From positions 1 to 29,326 of the forward strand of contig JAKATQ010000004.1 in NCBI GenBank assembly GCA_021818665.1: 29,326 nt of DNA. Direction: 5' to 3'. The position numbers were made by a program, and so were the translations under genes. This stretch comes from Nanobdellota archaeon. GTDB taxonomy: Archaea; Nanobdellota; Nanobdellia; Parvarchaeales; Parvarchaeaceae. Shown piece after piece: positions 14,948 to 24,443 of this stretch; positions within the stretch are counted from its first letter, which is position 1, and every line of letters starts with the position of its first letter. The notes under the pieces were generated by a model. It made no database searches. It was given only the letters and a program-made list of their open reading frames with translations, and was not told where the DNA came from.

Positions 14948-17900
14948 TCAATTTATAGGGGTTGCTTCTATAAGACTTTTACTTTTGTTGAAAATCGCCG
15001 GTAGGTAGCTCAGGTTATCGCAATAATCTGTGGCTGTAGTAGACACCGAGCACTGACCGGTCAGCATGTATCTTTGCAAAGCAGTGTAATTTATCTTGTA
15101 AACATTTATGTTTGTCAGTACCTGATTGTTTATGCTCAATAATGAATCGACGGGGAGGTTATCAGTAAACGCTAGAGTAAAGCCAGGAACGGTTTCGTTC
15201 AGGAGGTAAAGTTTCGTGAACAGAGTATTAAGCGATTTTGCCGGCATGAAAAGCAGGGCCGGCGCGTTTCCGTAGTTCGACGTGTTTATCGGCGCTTCGG
15301 CAAAGCCGCCTGGGAGAGAAGGATAGTTACCTAGATGGAGTGCTACGGAATTAGTACCGTTAAGTAGCATGACGCCACCTGGAATCACTGTGCCGTTCGC
15401 ATTCGTCGGGGAGCAGCCGACACTGTATGCGCACGAATACTGTAAAGGATATGGATTTGATTGCTGCGCCGTAAGGGCATTGTATACTATTCCGTATGGC
15501 ACCCCTTGGTACACGGTATTGTTCGTATAATTGAAAGGTATAAGCACTTCTATTAGAAGTGCGTTGGACCCATTGACGGGCACGCCATTTATAACCATAT
15601 TAGCTTCTACCGGCCCTATGCCGCCGCCATTACCGCCGAATACTGCGAGGTATTTATATCCATCATGACCGATGTTCGTCGGGTTAGTCTGCGGAGTCGC
15701 TTCAGCCATCGGAGTAAACTGCGTATAGTTTAGCGCTATAGTGGATATCGCAGAAAACTTCTCCACTTCACTACCACTTATAACGGCATATGTCGGGTCG
15801 TGGACGAAATTTAGGTATGTCGCGTACTGATAAGGCGACGTAGATTCAAAGAAAAATTTGGCTATCATCGTCTGGTAATTGTAAGCATTGCTACCATCCG
15901 CCACAGTGGTCCTATTCGCTATCGCTTCCTCCCAGTACCCATAGTCCCACCAAGATATGAGTGTAGAGTTTATCGGAGTGTTGTAGTTTATCCACTGCAT
16001 CGTTGGTCCCCAAAGTGCTAGACCGCTCCCGCTGGCTTGAGACGCGGCGTATGAGCTCTGCAGGCTTCCGTTTAGATCGATGGCTAAAAACGAGATTGTC
16101 ACTATTATCACGAGAATTGTCACCGCCCAGAAAGCCGTCCTTGACGATTTTAGCTTTACTCTGGCATATTTGATGATGAACGCTGGGATGGCTACTGCAA
16201 CAAAAGGTACTATTATCGCGGCTGATATATCCGTAGGCTCCAAAAGCTGGTTCTCCAAGTTCGAGAAGAGTATTGTAAGGAAAAGAAAAACGAAGACGAT
16301 TATGTAAAGTGATTTATTTGTCTGTCGTTCGTCTATCCTATCAAAAGCGAATGTCAGTATTAAGACCACAGCTATGCCGAATCCGCCATATTTATAGTAA
16401 TTAGTGGTCTGATTCGACAGGAAGAACGCTATCACCATCACTAGTGACACGAATGTAATTACAAGTATAGGCGACAGTGCTCTTTTCATTTCTGCGTCTT
16501 TCCTATGGATAACCCAGTATATTAACGGTATAAGAGTGCCACTCATGAAGACTAATAGCATCGTTGTCGCGCCGTTTCCTGGTGAATATGTACCACCGGC
16601 CAGCAGGATCAAGAACGGCATAGCCAATAAGAACGGCACATACCAGTGCTTGAATCTTTTTAGGAGGAAGTACAAAAGGATTATGCCACCGGCAGAAAGC
16701 AGCAAAAAGTTTAATCCTATGGTGTTGGCAGCTCCGCAAGCACCAGTCAGACCGCTGTATTCGCATAACCTACCAGCGAATGTCACCTGCCCATATTCAG
16801 CGATAGTCTGCGTTACGGGGTTAACGGTCCCTATCCCGAGAGGCGTCTGCAATTCGTTTATAAGGTATGAGAAGACCTTGCTGAGCTTACCTATCACAAG
16901 AAGCACGATGGCGCTAATTAGCAACGCGTATATACCTACTGCCGTCCCATTGTTGAGCAAAGGTATCTTCAATTTATGTTTGTATTTGTCGTAAACAAAC
17001 AGTTTGACCAGAACCATCGCGTAACAGAAGTACATCGGGTAATACTGGGTGCCAGATACAAACGAATCTGTTGAGACTGTCAGCATGCTCGCCATAATCG
17101 GCACGAACAGCGCAAACGGTAGAAAAGCATACAGGTCTTCCTTCTTTGCGTAATCGAGAAGTATTAGTATTATATAGACTATCGGTACCAGAAATATCAC
17201 GAATTTTGCGAAGCCGCTAGTAACTGCTGTAAGACCCGTTGCGAGGCCTACCATTACTCCGTAAATTACTTTTGTACGTGCGTCTTTTGCCTTTATCGCC
17301 TTTGCAAGGAAGTACATGACTAGTAGTATGAAAACAAAGCCAAGCGCATCTTTTGTCGAGAAACCAGCTGTTGTTCTGTTCAGCAGAGTCTGGAAAACGG
17401 GCAAAAACAGCACGCTCAGTGCTGCTATGTTGTAGTCTCCGAATATCTCTAAACACAACAAAAACAATAAGAGCGTCAGCAGGATGCCGGCTATCGCCGG
17501 ATAAATCATAAACCAGGTCATAGATGTAGCCTGTGGGACTATTGGGTGCAAGAAGTTGAACATGTATGCGCCCATGAAAGATATAAGCAATTCGTCACTT
17601 CGCGTCGGATAGCCTATCGGTAAATACTCGAGATGCTCTACAGTGGGGACATTTCCTGTACGTATTATGTTATTCATCTCTATGTAGAAGATATATGGGT
17701 CTAGCCCCGTGAGCGAACCGCCAACGCCGAGATAGCCATTGCCTATCAACTGTGCTGCTCCAGTAGTCGAATTGACTGCGCCTAGTGCCGGAAGCGACGC
17801 CATGCGTATGGTGAAACCCATGTACACGGCTAGGATAAGAATGACGTAAAAAAGCACGCGTTTCGTTATGAATATCCTATATAGAAGGGCTAAAAAATTC

Positions 17901-18187
17901 TTTATCGCACCAAGGTCCACCTCTACTTCTAGCTCGGTGACGCCTGGCTTTGATTCAGCGTGTTCTATCCTTTGAAGTTGCCCTTTCTCTTTCTTCAGCC
18001 TGTCTAATTCACTTTTCAGTCTCTTCAGTTCTTCGGCCTGTTTCTGCACTTTAAGCTCTTCCCTGGAGAAACTGGCGTCTTCCTTCTTTATTTCCGCCTT
18101 TGTAGACTCTATCGATTCTTCTATTTCCTTCTCGGCGTCTCCTATCTCGTTTTCGCCATCTACTTTGCCAGAGTTTTTCTCATCCAT
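14948..18187 (-). CDS. aglB: Oligosaccharyltransferase AglB/STT3 with N-terminal coiled coil
   Basis: The 1079-aa membrane enzyme transfers a lipid-linked glycan onto Asn of N-x-S/T sequons on the outer face. Residues 1-95 are a highly charged, probably coiled-coil cytoplasmic extension that ordinary AglBs lack. About thirteen membrane segments follow (roughly 110-705), with the catalytic acidic GLDPYIFYIE (161-170) and the TIXE motif TIAE (461-464). The WWDYG sequon-binding motif is at 746-750, opening the C-terminal soluble domain. ATG 18187 lies 27 nt from a TATA box (18211-18218). Flippase and phosphoglucose isomerase genes lie upstream on the same strand. Confidence 0.94.
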   Translation of the reverse strand: MDEKNSGKVDGENEIGDAEKEIEESIESTKAEIKKEDASFSREELKVQKQAEELKRLKSELDRLKKEKGQLQRIEHAESKPGVTELEVEVDLGAIKNFLALLYRIFITKRVLFYVILILAVYMGFTIRMASLPALGAVNSTTGAAQLIGNGYLGVGGSLTGLDPYIFYIEMNNIIRTGNVPTVEHLEYLPIGYPTRSDELLISFMGAYMFNFLHPIVPQATSMTWFMIYPAIAGILLTLLLFLLCLEIFGDYNIAALSVLFLPVFQTLLNRTTAGFSTKDALGFVFILLVMYFLAKAIKAKDARTKVIYGVMVGLATGLTAVTSGFAKFVIFLVPIVYIILILLDYAKKEDLYAFLPFALFVPIMASMLTVSTDSFVSGTQYYPMYFCYAMVLVKLFVYDKYKHKLKIPLLNNGTAVGIYALLISAIVLLVIGKLSKVFSYLINELQTPLGIGTVNPVTQTIAEYGQVTFAGRLCEYSGLTGACGAANTIGLNFLLLSAGGIILLYFLLKRFKHWYVPFLLAMPFLILLAGGTYSPGNGATTMLLVFMSGTLIPLIYWVIHRKDAEMKRALSPILVITFVSLVMVIAFFLSNQTTNYYKYGGFGIAVVLILTFAFDRIDERQTNKSLYIIVFVFLFLTILFSNLENQLLEPTDISAAIIVPFVAVAIPAFIIKYARVKLKSSRTAFWAVTILVIIVTISFLAIDLNGSLQSSYAASQASGSGLALWGPTMQWINYNTPINSTLISWWDYGYWEEAIANRTTVADGSNAYNYQTMIAKFFFESTSPYQYATYLNFVHDPTYAVISGSEVEKFSAISTIALNYTQFTPMAEATPQTNPTNIGHDGYKYLAVFGGNGGGIGPVEANMVINGVPVNGSNALLIEVLIPFNYTNNTVYQGVPYGIVYNALTAQQSNPYPLQYSCAYSVGCSPTNANGTVIPGGVMLLNGTNSVALHLGNYPSLPGGFAEAPINTSNYGNAPALLFMPAKSLNTLFTKLYLLNETVPGFTLAFTDNLPVDSLLSINNQVLTNINVYKINYTALQRYMLTGQCSVSTTATDYCDNLSYLPAIFNKSKSLIEATPIN

Positions 18188-18210
18188 CGATTCCTTTTTG
18201 TCTGAGTCGG

Positions 18211-18218
18211 TTTTAAAG
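18211..18218 (-). promoter_or_regulatory. TATA box of aglB
   Basis: The minus strand reads TCCTTTAAAA, with the core CTTTAAAA centred 27 nt before ATG 18187. aglB may therefore have its own start in addition to read-through from upstream genes. Confidence 0.45.
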
Positions 18219-18276
18219 GAGGTTTAATAGTATAGAATCTATATCATTCCTTTTAAAGCTTTTCTAAACGCCGCAT

Positions 18277-19056
18277 CTAAAACGGTTCGCTCGAAGAATA
18301 CCAGCTGTCTTCCTTCCAGAAAAGAAGCTCCGGTCGGTTAAGGAATTTGAAGTGCTCTGGATGCGCCAGATATTCATCATAAAGGCTTATATTTGGGTCC
18401 AAAAACGATATTTTCGGCGCCTCGCGGTAGCTAAGCGAGACGTCCTTATAGTGCTGATTCACGACCATCTCTTTTTTAGTCGTCACGTATATCGCACCGC
18501 CTCTGGCCTGTTGTATCGGTTTGTAATCGGACTCGAAAGTCGAGTTTACGAGATTCGCTTCTACGAGAAGCGTGCCACCGATATTTATGGAGATATGACC
18601 ATAGTTGGACGGCATTATCACTTTATCGCCCTGTTTCGCGTGCATTATCACCACGTCACAATTCCCACCATCATAGCGTTTTTGCATCAAGTAAAGGGCT
18701 TCTCCGAATATCACTTCATATACTTCTGCGTAAGCTAGACCGCCGCTGCATATAGGGTGATAATGACCAAAAGTCTTGTTGAATTCTCCTCCTAAGTCAT
18801 AGTCGGCCATTACGGTTATATCATGTCTTATATTGTGAGCCTCAAAAATAGTCGGGTTCCTCTCCATCCCAAGGCCTCGATACATGTAATATAGTATGTC
18901 GTCTTTGGTCCTTTTGTTTATAATGTTTTGATTGAATATGACATCCTTCATGTCTTCGAGTTTTCTGACCGCCGATCCGACTTCCGCGTCGTTGACGTAA
19001 AGTTTCTTCGACTTTTCATCTAAACGAACGTCCAGCGCCTTAATATCAAACTTCAT
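18277..19056 (-). CDS. pgiA: Glucose-6-phosphate isomerase, archaeal cupin type
   Basis: The 259-aa metal-dependent isomerase interconverts glucose-6-phosphate and fructose-6-phosphate and belongs to the cupin family, unrelated to bacterial Pgi. Metal ligands are visible in TFGHYHP (H98, H100), AEVYEV (E111) and NYGHISIN (H154), matching the archaeal cPGI set. It is longer than the roughly 190-aa Pyrococcus enzyme, with extra N- and C-terminal segments. It starts 5 nt after the flippase stop, so it is probably in the same transcript. In that setting it may feed sugar-phosphate precursors for surface glycans. Confidence 0.9.
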   Translation of the reverse strand: MKFDIKALDVRLDEKSKKLYVNDAEVGSAVRKLEDMKDVIFNQNIINKRTKDDILYYMYRGLGMERNPTIFEAHNIRHDITVMADYDLGGEFNKTFGHYHPICSGGLAYAEVYEVIFGEALYLMQKRYDGGNCDVVIMHAKQGDKVIMPSNYGHISINIGGTLLVEANLVNSTFESDYKPIQQARGGAIYVTTKKEMVVNQHYKDVSLSYREAPKISFLDPNISLYDEYLAHPEHFKFLNRPELLFWKEDSWYSSSEPF

Positions 19057-19061
19057 AACAG

Positions 19062-20621
19062 TTATTGTTTTCTACCCATTAAATTAAATACCTTAGCCAC
19101 TACACCGTCAAGCTTCCCTAACTTTATGAAAAACTTTATGTCCACTAAAGTAAGGATTCTGATATAATACACTATCGCGGTATAAAGTCCAAGTCCACTG
19201 ACCAACACGACTGGGATCATAGCCAACGGTACGATGGCGTCTATTATGTATATATACGCTCCCATAACGAGTGCTGCGAACGAAATCTTCCCTATAATTT
19301 TATACGGTAAAGTTATCCGTATATATTTTGAAACGAAATACAGGTTTACTCCTAGCGCTGTGAACATGGCTATCATAGACGCCAGTGCCGCCCCGTTCTC
19401 TAATAAGAGCGGCACTAAAAAGAGTAATCCTGCTACCCCTGCTATCGCTCCGGCGGCATAGGAATACATGAAATGTTTCTGCTTCCCTACCGCGCTCAAG
19501 AAACTCGTAATCGGACTAAATATGCTCGTAATCAATGTTGCTGTCACTATGAGCATAAATGGCGTAACCGCGTCTGAAAGAGCTGAACGATAAAAATACA
19601 GTATAAGCGGCCCCGCTGCTATTAAACTCCCTATTGCTAGTGGTATTGTAGTCAAGGCTATGTACTTTAAAACCAACCCGAGCATCCTATAAAAATCTTT
19701 GTATCGTTTATTCTCAAAATACTTTGTGTTTGTGGCGAAAAAGGCTGCCGCCAATGCGCCGCTCGGCATGGATATAATGGCAGCCATCTGCGAGCCTACG
19801 GTATAAAAAGAAACGGCTGCGAGGCTGGGCGCTATTACGCCTAAGAACAAAGCTATGAAAGGACCGTAGAAATAACCGATTAGATTTATTGCATAAGAGA
19901 AAAAATTGTATTTGTTCAGTTCTGAAACATCTTTGCGACGGAGGAGCTTATCTGTCTTTGTGGGGTTCTGCCTGAATATTTTGTATATGAAGTATACAGA
20001 TATTATTGCGACCACTAAATAGATCACATCATAAAAAGTTATTACGCCAAGCAGCCCAAAGTAAAAAACGATCAGGGAACCCTGTAAAAGCCTTAAAAAA
20101 TCGAACACTAATCCGGATACAAAGCTGTATTTAAGCTTCTGGAATCCTATATAGACGTTCAACGAAAACGTCTCCATTATAGAATAACCTAGCAGCCCTA
20201 CTGCCAATATCTGTAAAAGTTCGGCCATTTGTGGAGATTTGTAAGCCGCAGATATGGGACCAGACAGAAAAAACATCGCCACGGAGCCAATCGTAGATGT
20301 CGCTATAAGTATCTTAAAGTAATGTTTTACTATCCACGTTGCAGACGCGAATCGATTCTTTGCACGATATTTTGCTATGCCATATTGGACCGCACTGCCT
20401 ATTCCCACTGCTGAGAGCATGAGAAACAATCCCCAATATGTGGTCACTATCGTGTAGACACCATAATTTACCGGTCCGAGTAGCCTGACTAGAAATATAC
20501 TTACTATGAATGCCATCAATGACCTAGAAACTAATCTAAAAAAGTAGTATACGCCATTTGAAGCGACATTAGACTGCTCCGCTATTATCTCGAGCTCATT
20601 TTTAGCTTCTTCGCTTTTCAT
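19062..20621 (-). CDS. Polysaccharide/lipid-linked glycan flippase (MATE-like, Wzx/RfbX type)
   Basis: The 519-aa protein has about fourteen hydrophobic segments and the N-terminal pattern of the polysaccharide-export branch of the MOP superfamily, with FRLVSRSLMAFIVSIFLVRL and GPVNYGVYTI (residues 26-57). It is predicted to flip a lipid-linked oligosaccharide across the membrane. Location just upstream of phosphoglucose isomerase and AglB supports a role in supplying the N-glycan donor. Substrate and glycan structure cannot be read from sequence. The ATG at 20621 lies about 32 nt from the shared AT-rich promoter element. Confidence 0.87.
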   Translation of the reverse strand: MKSEEAKNELEIIAEQSNVASNGVYYFFRLVSRSLMAFIVSIFLVRLLGPVNYGVYTIVTTYWGLFLMLSAVGIGSAVQYGIAKYRAKNRFASATWIVKHYFKILIATSTIGSVAMFFLSGPISAAYKSPQMAELLQILAVGLLGYSIMETFSLNVYIGFQKLKYSFVSGLVFDFLRLLQGSLIVFYFGLLGVITFYDVIYLVVAIISVYFIYKIFRQNPTKTDKLLRRKDVSELNKYNFFSYAINLIGYFYGPFIALFLGVIAPSLAAVSFYTVGSQMAAIISMPSGALAAAFFATNTKYFENKRYKDFYRMLGLVLKYIALTTIPLAIGSLIAAGPLILYFYRSALSDAVTPFMLIVTATLITSIFSPITSFLSAVGKQKHFMYSYAAGAIAGVAGLLFLVPLLLENGAALASMIAMFTALGVNLYFVSKYIRITLPYKIIGKISFAALVMGAYIYIIDAIVPLAMIPVVLVSGLGLYTAIVYYIRILTLVDIKFFIKLGKLDGVVAKVFNLMGRKQ

Positions 20622-20650
20622 GTATCTGACTTAAATGAATTGTAACTTCA

Positions 20651-20662
20651 TATATTTATTAA
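20651..20662. promoter_or_regulatory. Shared AT-rich promoter between divergent genes
   Basis: TATATTTATTAA can serve as TATA box for the plus-strand membrane-protein gene (TATTTATT centred about 26 nt before 20682) and, read on minus as ATAAATATA, for the flippase gene (about 32 nt before 20621). The divergent spacer is only 60 nt. Confidence 0.5.
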
Positions 20663-20681
20663 TATATCTTCACTAAATCTC

Positions 20682-21035
20682 ATGCTCCCACTGACAGAAG
20701 AGATATTGACCATAATAGTGGTATCCACGTCTATTCCACTAGGCTATCTTCTTGGTCTTTATACCGAGAGTGAAATAGAAGACCTAGCCGAATGGATGAA
20801 TATAAACAAAATATTCGGTAGTTACATAGTGGTGTTAGAAGCCATCGTGTTGACGTTGCTCGCCTTTATCGATAATCCGTCTTATGGCATCGCTGCCGGA
20901 ATCATGATCCTGTTAAACCTGATACTCGCTGCGATGCACTCCGCAGCCGTGTCAAATCTCGGCAAGACCGTAAGATACCAAGCGGTATTCTTGGTGGTCG
21001 GATTCGCTGCCTTGGCAGTCGCTGTATATCTATGA
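20682..21035 (+). CDS. Small multi-pass membrane protein, unknown
   Basis: The 117-aa protein has about four hydrophobic helices (residues 8-25, 47-63, 67-87 and 98-116), with an acidic loop (TESEIEDLAEWM) between the first two. No family is recognised. Its TGA overlaps the ATG of the GTPase gene (ATGA), so translation is likely coupled to a YchF-like GTPase and KsgA. A role linked to membrane-associated translation or to the M50 protease in the same group is only a guess. Confidence 0.8.
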   Translation: MLPLTEEILTIIVVSTSIPLGYLLGLYTESEIEDLAEWMNINKIFGSYIVVLEAIVLTLLAFIDNPSYGIAAGIMILLNLILAAMHSAAVSNLGKTVRYQAVFLVVGFAALAVAVYL

Positions 21036-22171
21036 AAGTCGGCATAATCGGCAGGACAAACGTCGGCAAAAGCACATTTTTCAAAGCATTGACTTTAGAA
21101 AATGTAGCTATAGAAGACAGGCCGTTTACTACCATAGGCCCTAATAAGGGCGTGGGCTATATACATATAAAATGTCCAGAAAAAGAATTCGGAGTAAAAT
21201 GCCAGCCACACAATGCACCGTGTATAAATGGAGCCAGACTCGTGCCTCTGGAAATAATAGATGTGGCAGGTCTTATAAGCGGGGCTAGTGAGGGGCGCGG
21301 ACTTGGAAACAAGTTCCTTAGTGATACCATGGAGGCTGACGGGCTCATAGAAGTGGTAGACATCTCCGGGAAAACAAACGGCGAAGGGGCCCCGGCGGTT
21401 GAGTATGACTCAGGCAATGATGTGCAGATGGTAAAAAACGAGCTGGAACTATGGATAACGTCGATAATATTACGCTCTAGAGTCAGGCCGAGGGAGGGGC
21501 TGGCTGAGGCTGTGTACAGGAACCTCTCTGGGCTTAAGATACCGCTTAGCATAATAAAAGACGGCGTAAAAAAACTCGATATTGATTCTATAGAAGAACG
21601 TACTGCCGCATCGCTAAGCGCATATGTGTTAGCAGAAGCCAAGCCGATGGTCGTGGCTTGCAATAAAATGGACGCAGCAAAAGACCTTAACGAAAAACTT
21701 GAACGACTTAAAAAATCGTATGACTATGATTTCATACCTTGTTCAGCAGCTGCTGAATTGACTTTAAAGGAAGCAGAAAAACACGGTTTTATAGAGTATG
21801 AGCTTAACGATTTCAAGGTCCTAAAAGAATTGGATTCCGCCCAGATTGCCGCTTTAGACACGATAAGAACTATAATAAAGCGGAACGACGGAACTGGCGT
21901 GCAGACAGCACTAAACAAGCTTCTCTTCGAAAAGATGAGGTGCAAGGTCGTCTTCACGGTAGAAGACGAAAAAAGACTATGCGACGGTCGCGGGAGGATA
22001 TTACCAGATGCATACATAGTTACAGAAAATACTACGCCGAGGGACGTCGCTGGCCTGATCCACAGCGACGTAGCTGCCAATTATAAAGGGGCAATCGACT
22101 GCAGGACTTCTTTGAAAATAAAAAACGATGAGCCAGTAAAGAACGGACAAATACTTAAGATACTAGTATGA
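21032..22171 (+). CDS. Obg/YchF-type GTPase with TGS domain
   Basis: The 379-aa TRAFAC GTPase shows G1 GRTNVGKST (7-15), G3 DVAG (77-80), the Obg-family SEGRGLGNKFL (86-96) and G4 NKMD (211-214). A C-terminal TGS domain covers about 315-379. After the first switch it carries C48, C57, H60 and C64 (KCPEKEFGVKCQPHNAPC), typical of the archaeal branch and possibly metal-binding. Such proteins associate with ribosomes. Both ends overlap neighbours by 4 nt. Confidence 0.9.
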   Translation: MKVGIIGRTNVGKSTFFKALTLENVAIEDRPFTTIGPNKGVGYIHIKCPEKEFGVKCQPHNAPCINGARLVPLEIIDVAGLISGASEGRGLGNKFLSDTMEADGLIEVVDISGKTNGEGAPAVEYDSGNDVQMVKNELELWITSIILRSRVRPREGLAEAVYRNLSGLKIPLSIIKDGVKKLDIDSIEERTAASLSAYVLAEAKPMVVACNKMDAAKDLNEKLERLKKSYDYDFIPCSAAAELTLKEAEKHGFIEYELNDFKVLKELDSAQIAALDTIRTIIKRNDGTGVQTALNKLLFEKMRCKVVFTVEDEKRLCDGRGRILPDAYIVTENTTPRDVAGLIHSDVAANYKGAIDCRTSLKIKNDEPVKNGQILKILV

Positions 22172-22956
22172 GGAACACCAAAATATTCCTTCGCGATGAG
22201 AGAATCTTCAAGGCTATAATAGACGCCGCGAATCTTACATCAGACACGATAGTCTTAGAGATAGGGAGCGGCGATGGAAGGCTTACCAGAAGACTGGCGG
22301 AAAAAGCTAAAAAAGTATACGCTGTCGAGTTCGACTTGAACCTACTGGACGCTTCCAAGATGTTCCTCAAAGACCTAACTAACGTGGTCTTCGTGCACTC
22401 TGATTTTTTAAAGCTGGATATACCGGATGACTCTAATCGCGTAGTGTCAAATCTCCCGTATGCGATCTCATCCCCGGCGACAGAAATGGTTGCAAGGTTT
22501 CTGGACAAGCATGCCGATTCCATGGCTATTATAATGTACCAGAAAGAGTTCGCCGAAAGGATGCTGTCGTTCCCTGGATTGCGAGATTATTCTATGCTGT
22601 CAGTCTTTTCCCAGTACGCTCTTTACGTAGAAAAGGTGGTCGACGTGCGCAAGAGCAGCTTCAAACCTATGCCGTCCGTGGATTCGATCGTGCTTAAGAT
22701 GACACCGAAACGCACGAGCATAGATGATGGATTCCTGTCTTTTTGCCGATTGATATTCCAGCACAAAAAAAAGAGCCTTTACGCCGCTGTCATAGACAGT
22801 CGTTCTAAGCTCTCCACCAAATCGAAGGACTCCTTAAGGGAAAAACTAAAAACGTTGGATGAGAACCTCTTGAAGACTAAAGTCTTCTTTTTCTCGGTTG
22901 ATGAGCTACTGAATATATATAGTAACATGGTTAGATTATCTATATGCCAACAGTAA
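22168..22956 (+). CDS. ksgA: 16S rRNA dimethyladenosine transferase KsgA/Dim1
   Basis: The 262-aa methyltransferase dimethylates two adenines in the 16S 3'-terminal helix during small-subunit maturation. It has SAM motif I EIGSGDG (31-37), acidic E54 in AVEFD, D79 in HSDF and the catalytic NLPYAISSP (95-103), followed by the C-terminal helical domain. In many archaea ksgA follows L21e-rpo4-DUF655; here it sits 14 kb away in another coupled group. Its ATG overlaps the GTPase stop, and its own end overlaps the M50 gene by 13 nt. Confidence 0.94.
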   Translation: MRNTKIFLRDERIFKAIIDAANLTSDTIVLEIGSGDGRLTRRLAEKAKKVYAVEFDLNLLDASKMFLKDLTNVVFVHSDFLKLDIPDDSNRVVSNLPYAISSPATEMVARFLDKHADSMAIIMYQKEFAERMLSFPGLRDYSMLSVFSQYALYVEKVVDVRKSSFKPMPSVDSIVLKMTPKRTSIDDGFLSFCRLIFQHKKKSLYAAVIDSRSKLSTKSKDSLREKLKTLDENLLKTKVFFFSVDELLNIYSNMVRLSICQQ

Positions 22957-23678
22957 AACTATCACGCAAAAAAGAACGGCGTTTCCGCAGCTACCTATCT
23001 TATTTTGCATCGAGCTTCAGCACTACCGAAGTTATAAACATACTGGTGGCCTGGGCCGTGCTGTCTTTTGCTTTTTCTTTTGTCCTTGATGGTGGGAAGC
23101 TAACTCGGGCTTTCCCTCTGACATTCGGGGCTTCTGCGATAGTCCTCGGCTGCGGATTCATAATGCACGAGCTTATGCACAAGTTCTCCGCACAGAAATA
23201 CGGATACCCTGCTGAATTTAGATTGTGGCCGATGGGAATAATACTCGCTCTTATAACGTCTTTATTTGGCTTCATATTCGCTGCCCCCGGCGCAACGTAC
23301 TTCGAACCAGACTCCAGAGAGCAATTTCTGGATCATAGAGGGTTCACTACTCGGTATGGGATTATCTCACTGGCCGGACCAAAAATAAACCTTTTTTTCG
23401 GTTTCCTGTTCTTTTTCCTATTCTTAGGTTATAGTCATTTTTTCCCCTATAATGGAAGCGTCTTCTCGGCGTTCGTATATCTCGTCACTGTATTAGGAAC
23501 CTACATAAACTTTTATCTTTGCGCATTCAACATGTTGCCGATAGGAGGCGGGATTATGGCTCTAGACGGACTCAAGGTCTGGCGCTGGAACAGGGCGTAT
23601 TGGGCCCTATTTTTCCTCGTTTCTGCTGCGATGAGCGTCATAAGCTTCCTTTACGTTTTACCGAGCATAGGATTTTGA
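22944..23678 (+). CDS. M50-type membrane metalloprotease
   Basis: The 244-aa protein has about six hydrophobic segments. The zinc-binding HELMHK (H75, E76, H79) lies in a membrane helix, and a distal NMLPIGGGIMALDGLKV supplies the third ligand Asp and the NxxP-type loop of site-2 proteases. There is no PDZ domain, so it is a minimal form, shorter than the S2P encoded at 25921. Target unknown. Overlap with ksgA by 13 nt suggests coupled expression. Confidence 0.85.
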   Translation: MPTVKLSRKKERRFRSYLSYFASSFSTTEVINILVAWAVLSFAFSFVLDGGKLTRAFPLTFGASAIVLGCGFIMHELMHKFSAQKYGYPAEFRLWPMGIILALITSLFGFIFAAPGATYFEPDSREQFLDHRGFTTRYGIISLAGPKINLFFGFLFFFLFLGYSHFFPYNGSVFSAFVYLVTVLGTYINFYLCAFNMLPIGGGIMALDGLKVWRWNRAYWALFFLVSAAMSVISFLYVLPSIGF

Positions 23679-23708
23679 TTGCTATGGGACGCGATGAATC
23701 GGCAAGGG

Positions 23709-23716
23709 TTATATAC
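23709..23716 (+). promoter_or_regulatory. TATA box of the PAC2 gene
   Basis: TTATATAC is centred about 25 nt upstream of ATG 23737, predicting a leaderless mRNA. Confidence 0.55.
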
Positions 23717-23736
23717 TAAAGGATTATTCAGTAAGT

Positions 23737-24441
23737 ATGGTAAAAGTTCAGTTCACAAAAACCCCGAGTTCCGGGAAATATATAGTCACGGCTTTCCAGA
23801 CTATAGGATACATATCGATACTTGCAGCGAAATACCTGGAAGAGAAAGGTGCGATACAAGAAATAGGTTTCGTAGACCTTGAGGACAACGTGCCCATCGC
23901 GATGATAATAGACGGCGCCGTGAAGTTTCCTATAAGAGTCCTCGAAGGCCAGTCTACTATATTCATAACTTCAGAGTTCCCGATACAAAGCAAGAACCTA
24001 GTGGACTTGGCCACTGAGATATTCAATCTAAGCAAGAAATACGAAGCGAAGGGCATAATAGCGCTAGACGGCCTCGCGATAGAAAACCCAAAGAGCGAGA
24101 GCGAGGTCTTTTACGTCTCTACCGGCGGTTCAGCGCAGGTAGCCGGGGCGAAAAAACTGGAAGATGGCGTCATGATGGGCTTAAATGCGGAGCTGGCGCT
24201 TAAAGCCAAATTACTCAAGATACCTACGACGATTTTGATGGCCGAGACCCATTCCAATATACCTGACGGGATAGCCGCCGCAGCACTCATAAATGTGCTT
24301 GGCAATATCACAAAGATGGCGGTGGATACGACAGAGCTCGTATCGGAGTACAAAAAAACCGTGGAGAAGATAAACGACACGGTACGCAAAATGAAGCAAA
24401 AGGAACAACCGCAGACATCTGGTTCGGATATATATGGGTAG
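23737..24441 (+). CDS. PAC2 family protein (proteasome-assembly-chaperone-like)
   Basis: The 234-aa protein matches the archaeal PAC2 (PbaB-like) family: FQTIGYISILAAKYLEEKG (residues 20-38), LEGQSTIFITSEFPI, then GIIALDGLAIE and the late PTTILMAETHSNIPDGIAAAAL segment, ending in a Lys/Glu-rich helix. Members assist proteasome assembly or act as ATP-independent chaperones. No proteasome gene is in the window. Its stop lies 2 nt from that of the convergent Nudix-like gene. Confidence 0.85.
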   Translation: MVKVQFTKTPSSGKYIVTAFQTIGYISILAAKYLEEKGAIQEIGFVDLEDNVPIAMIIDGAVKFPIRVLEGQSTIFITSEFPIQSKNLVDLATEIFNLSKKYEAKGIIALDGLAIENPKSESEVFYVSTGGSAQVAGAKKLEDGVMMGLNAELALKAKLLKIPTTILMAETHSNIPDGIAAAALINVLGNITKMAVDTTELVSEYKKTVEKINDTVRKMKQKEQPQTSGSDIYG

Positions 24442-24443
24442 GC

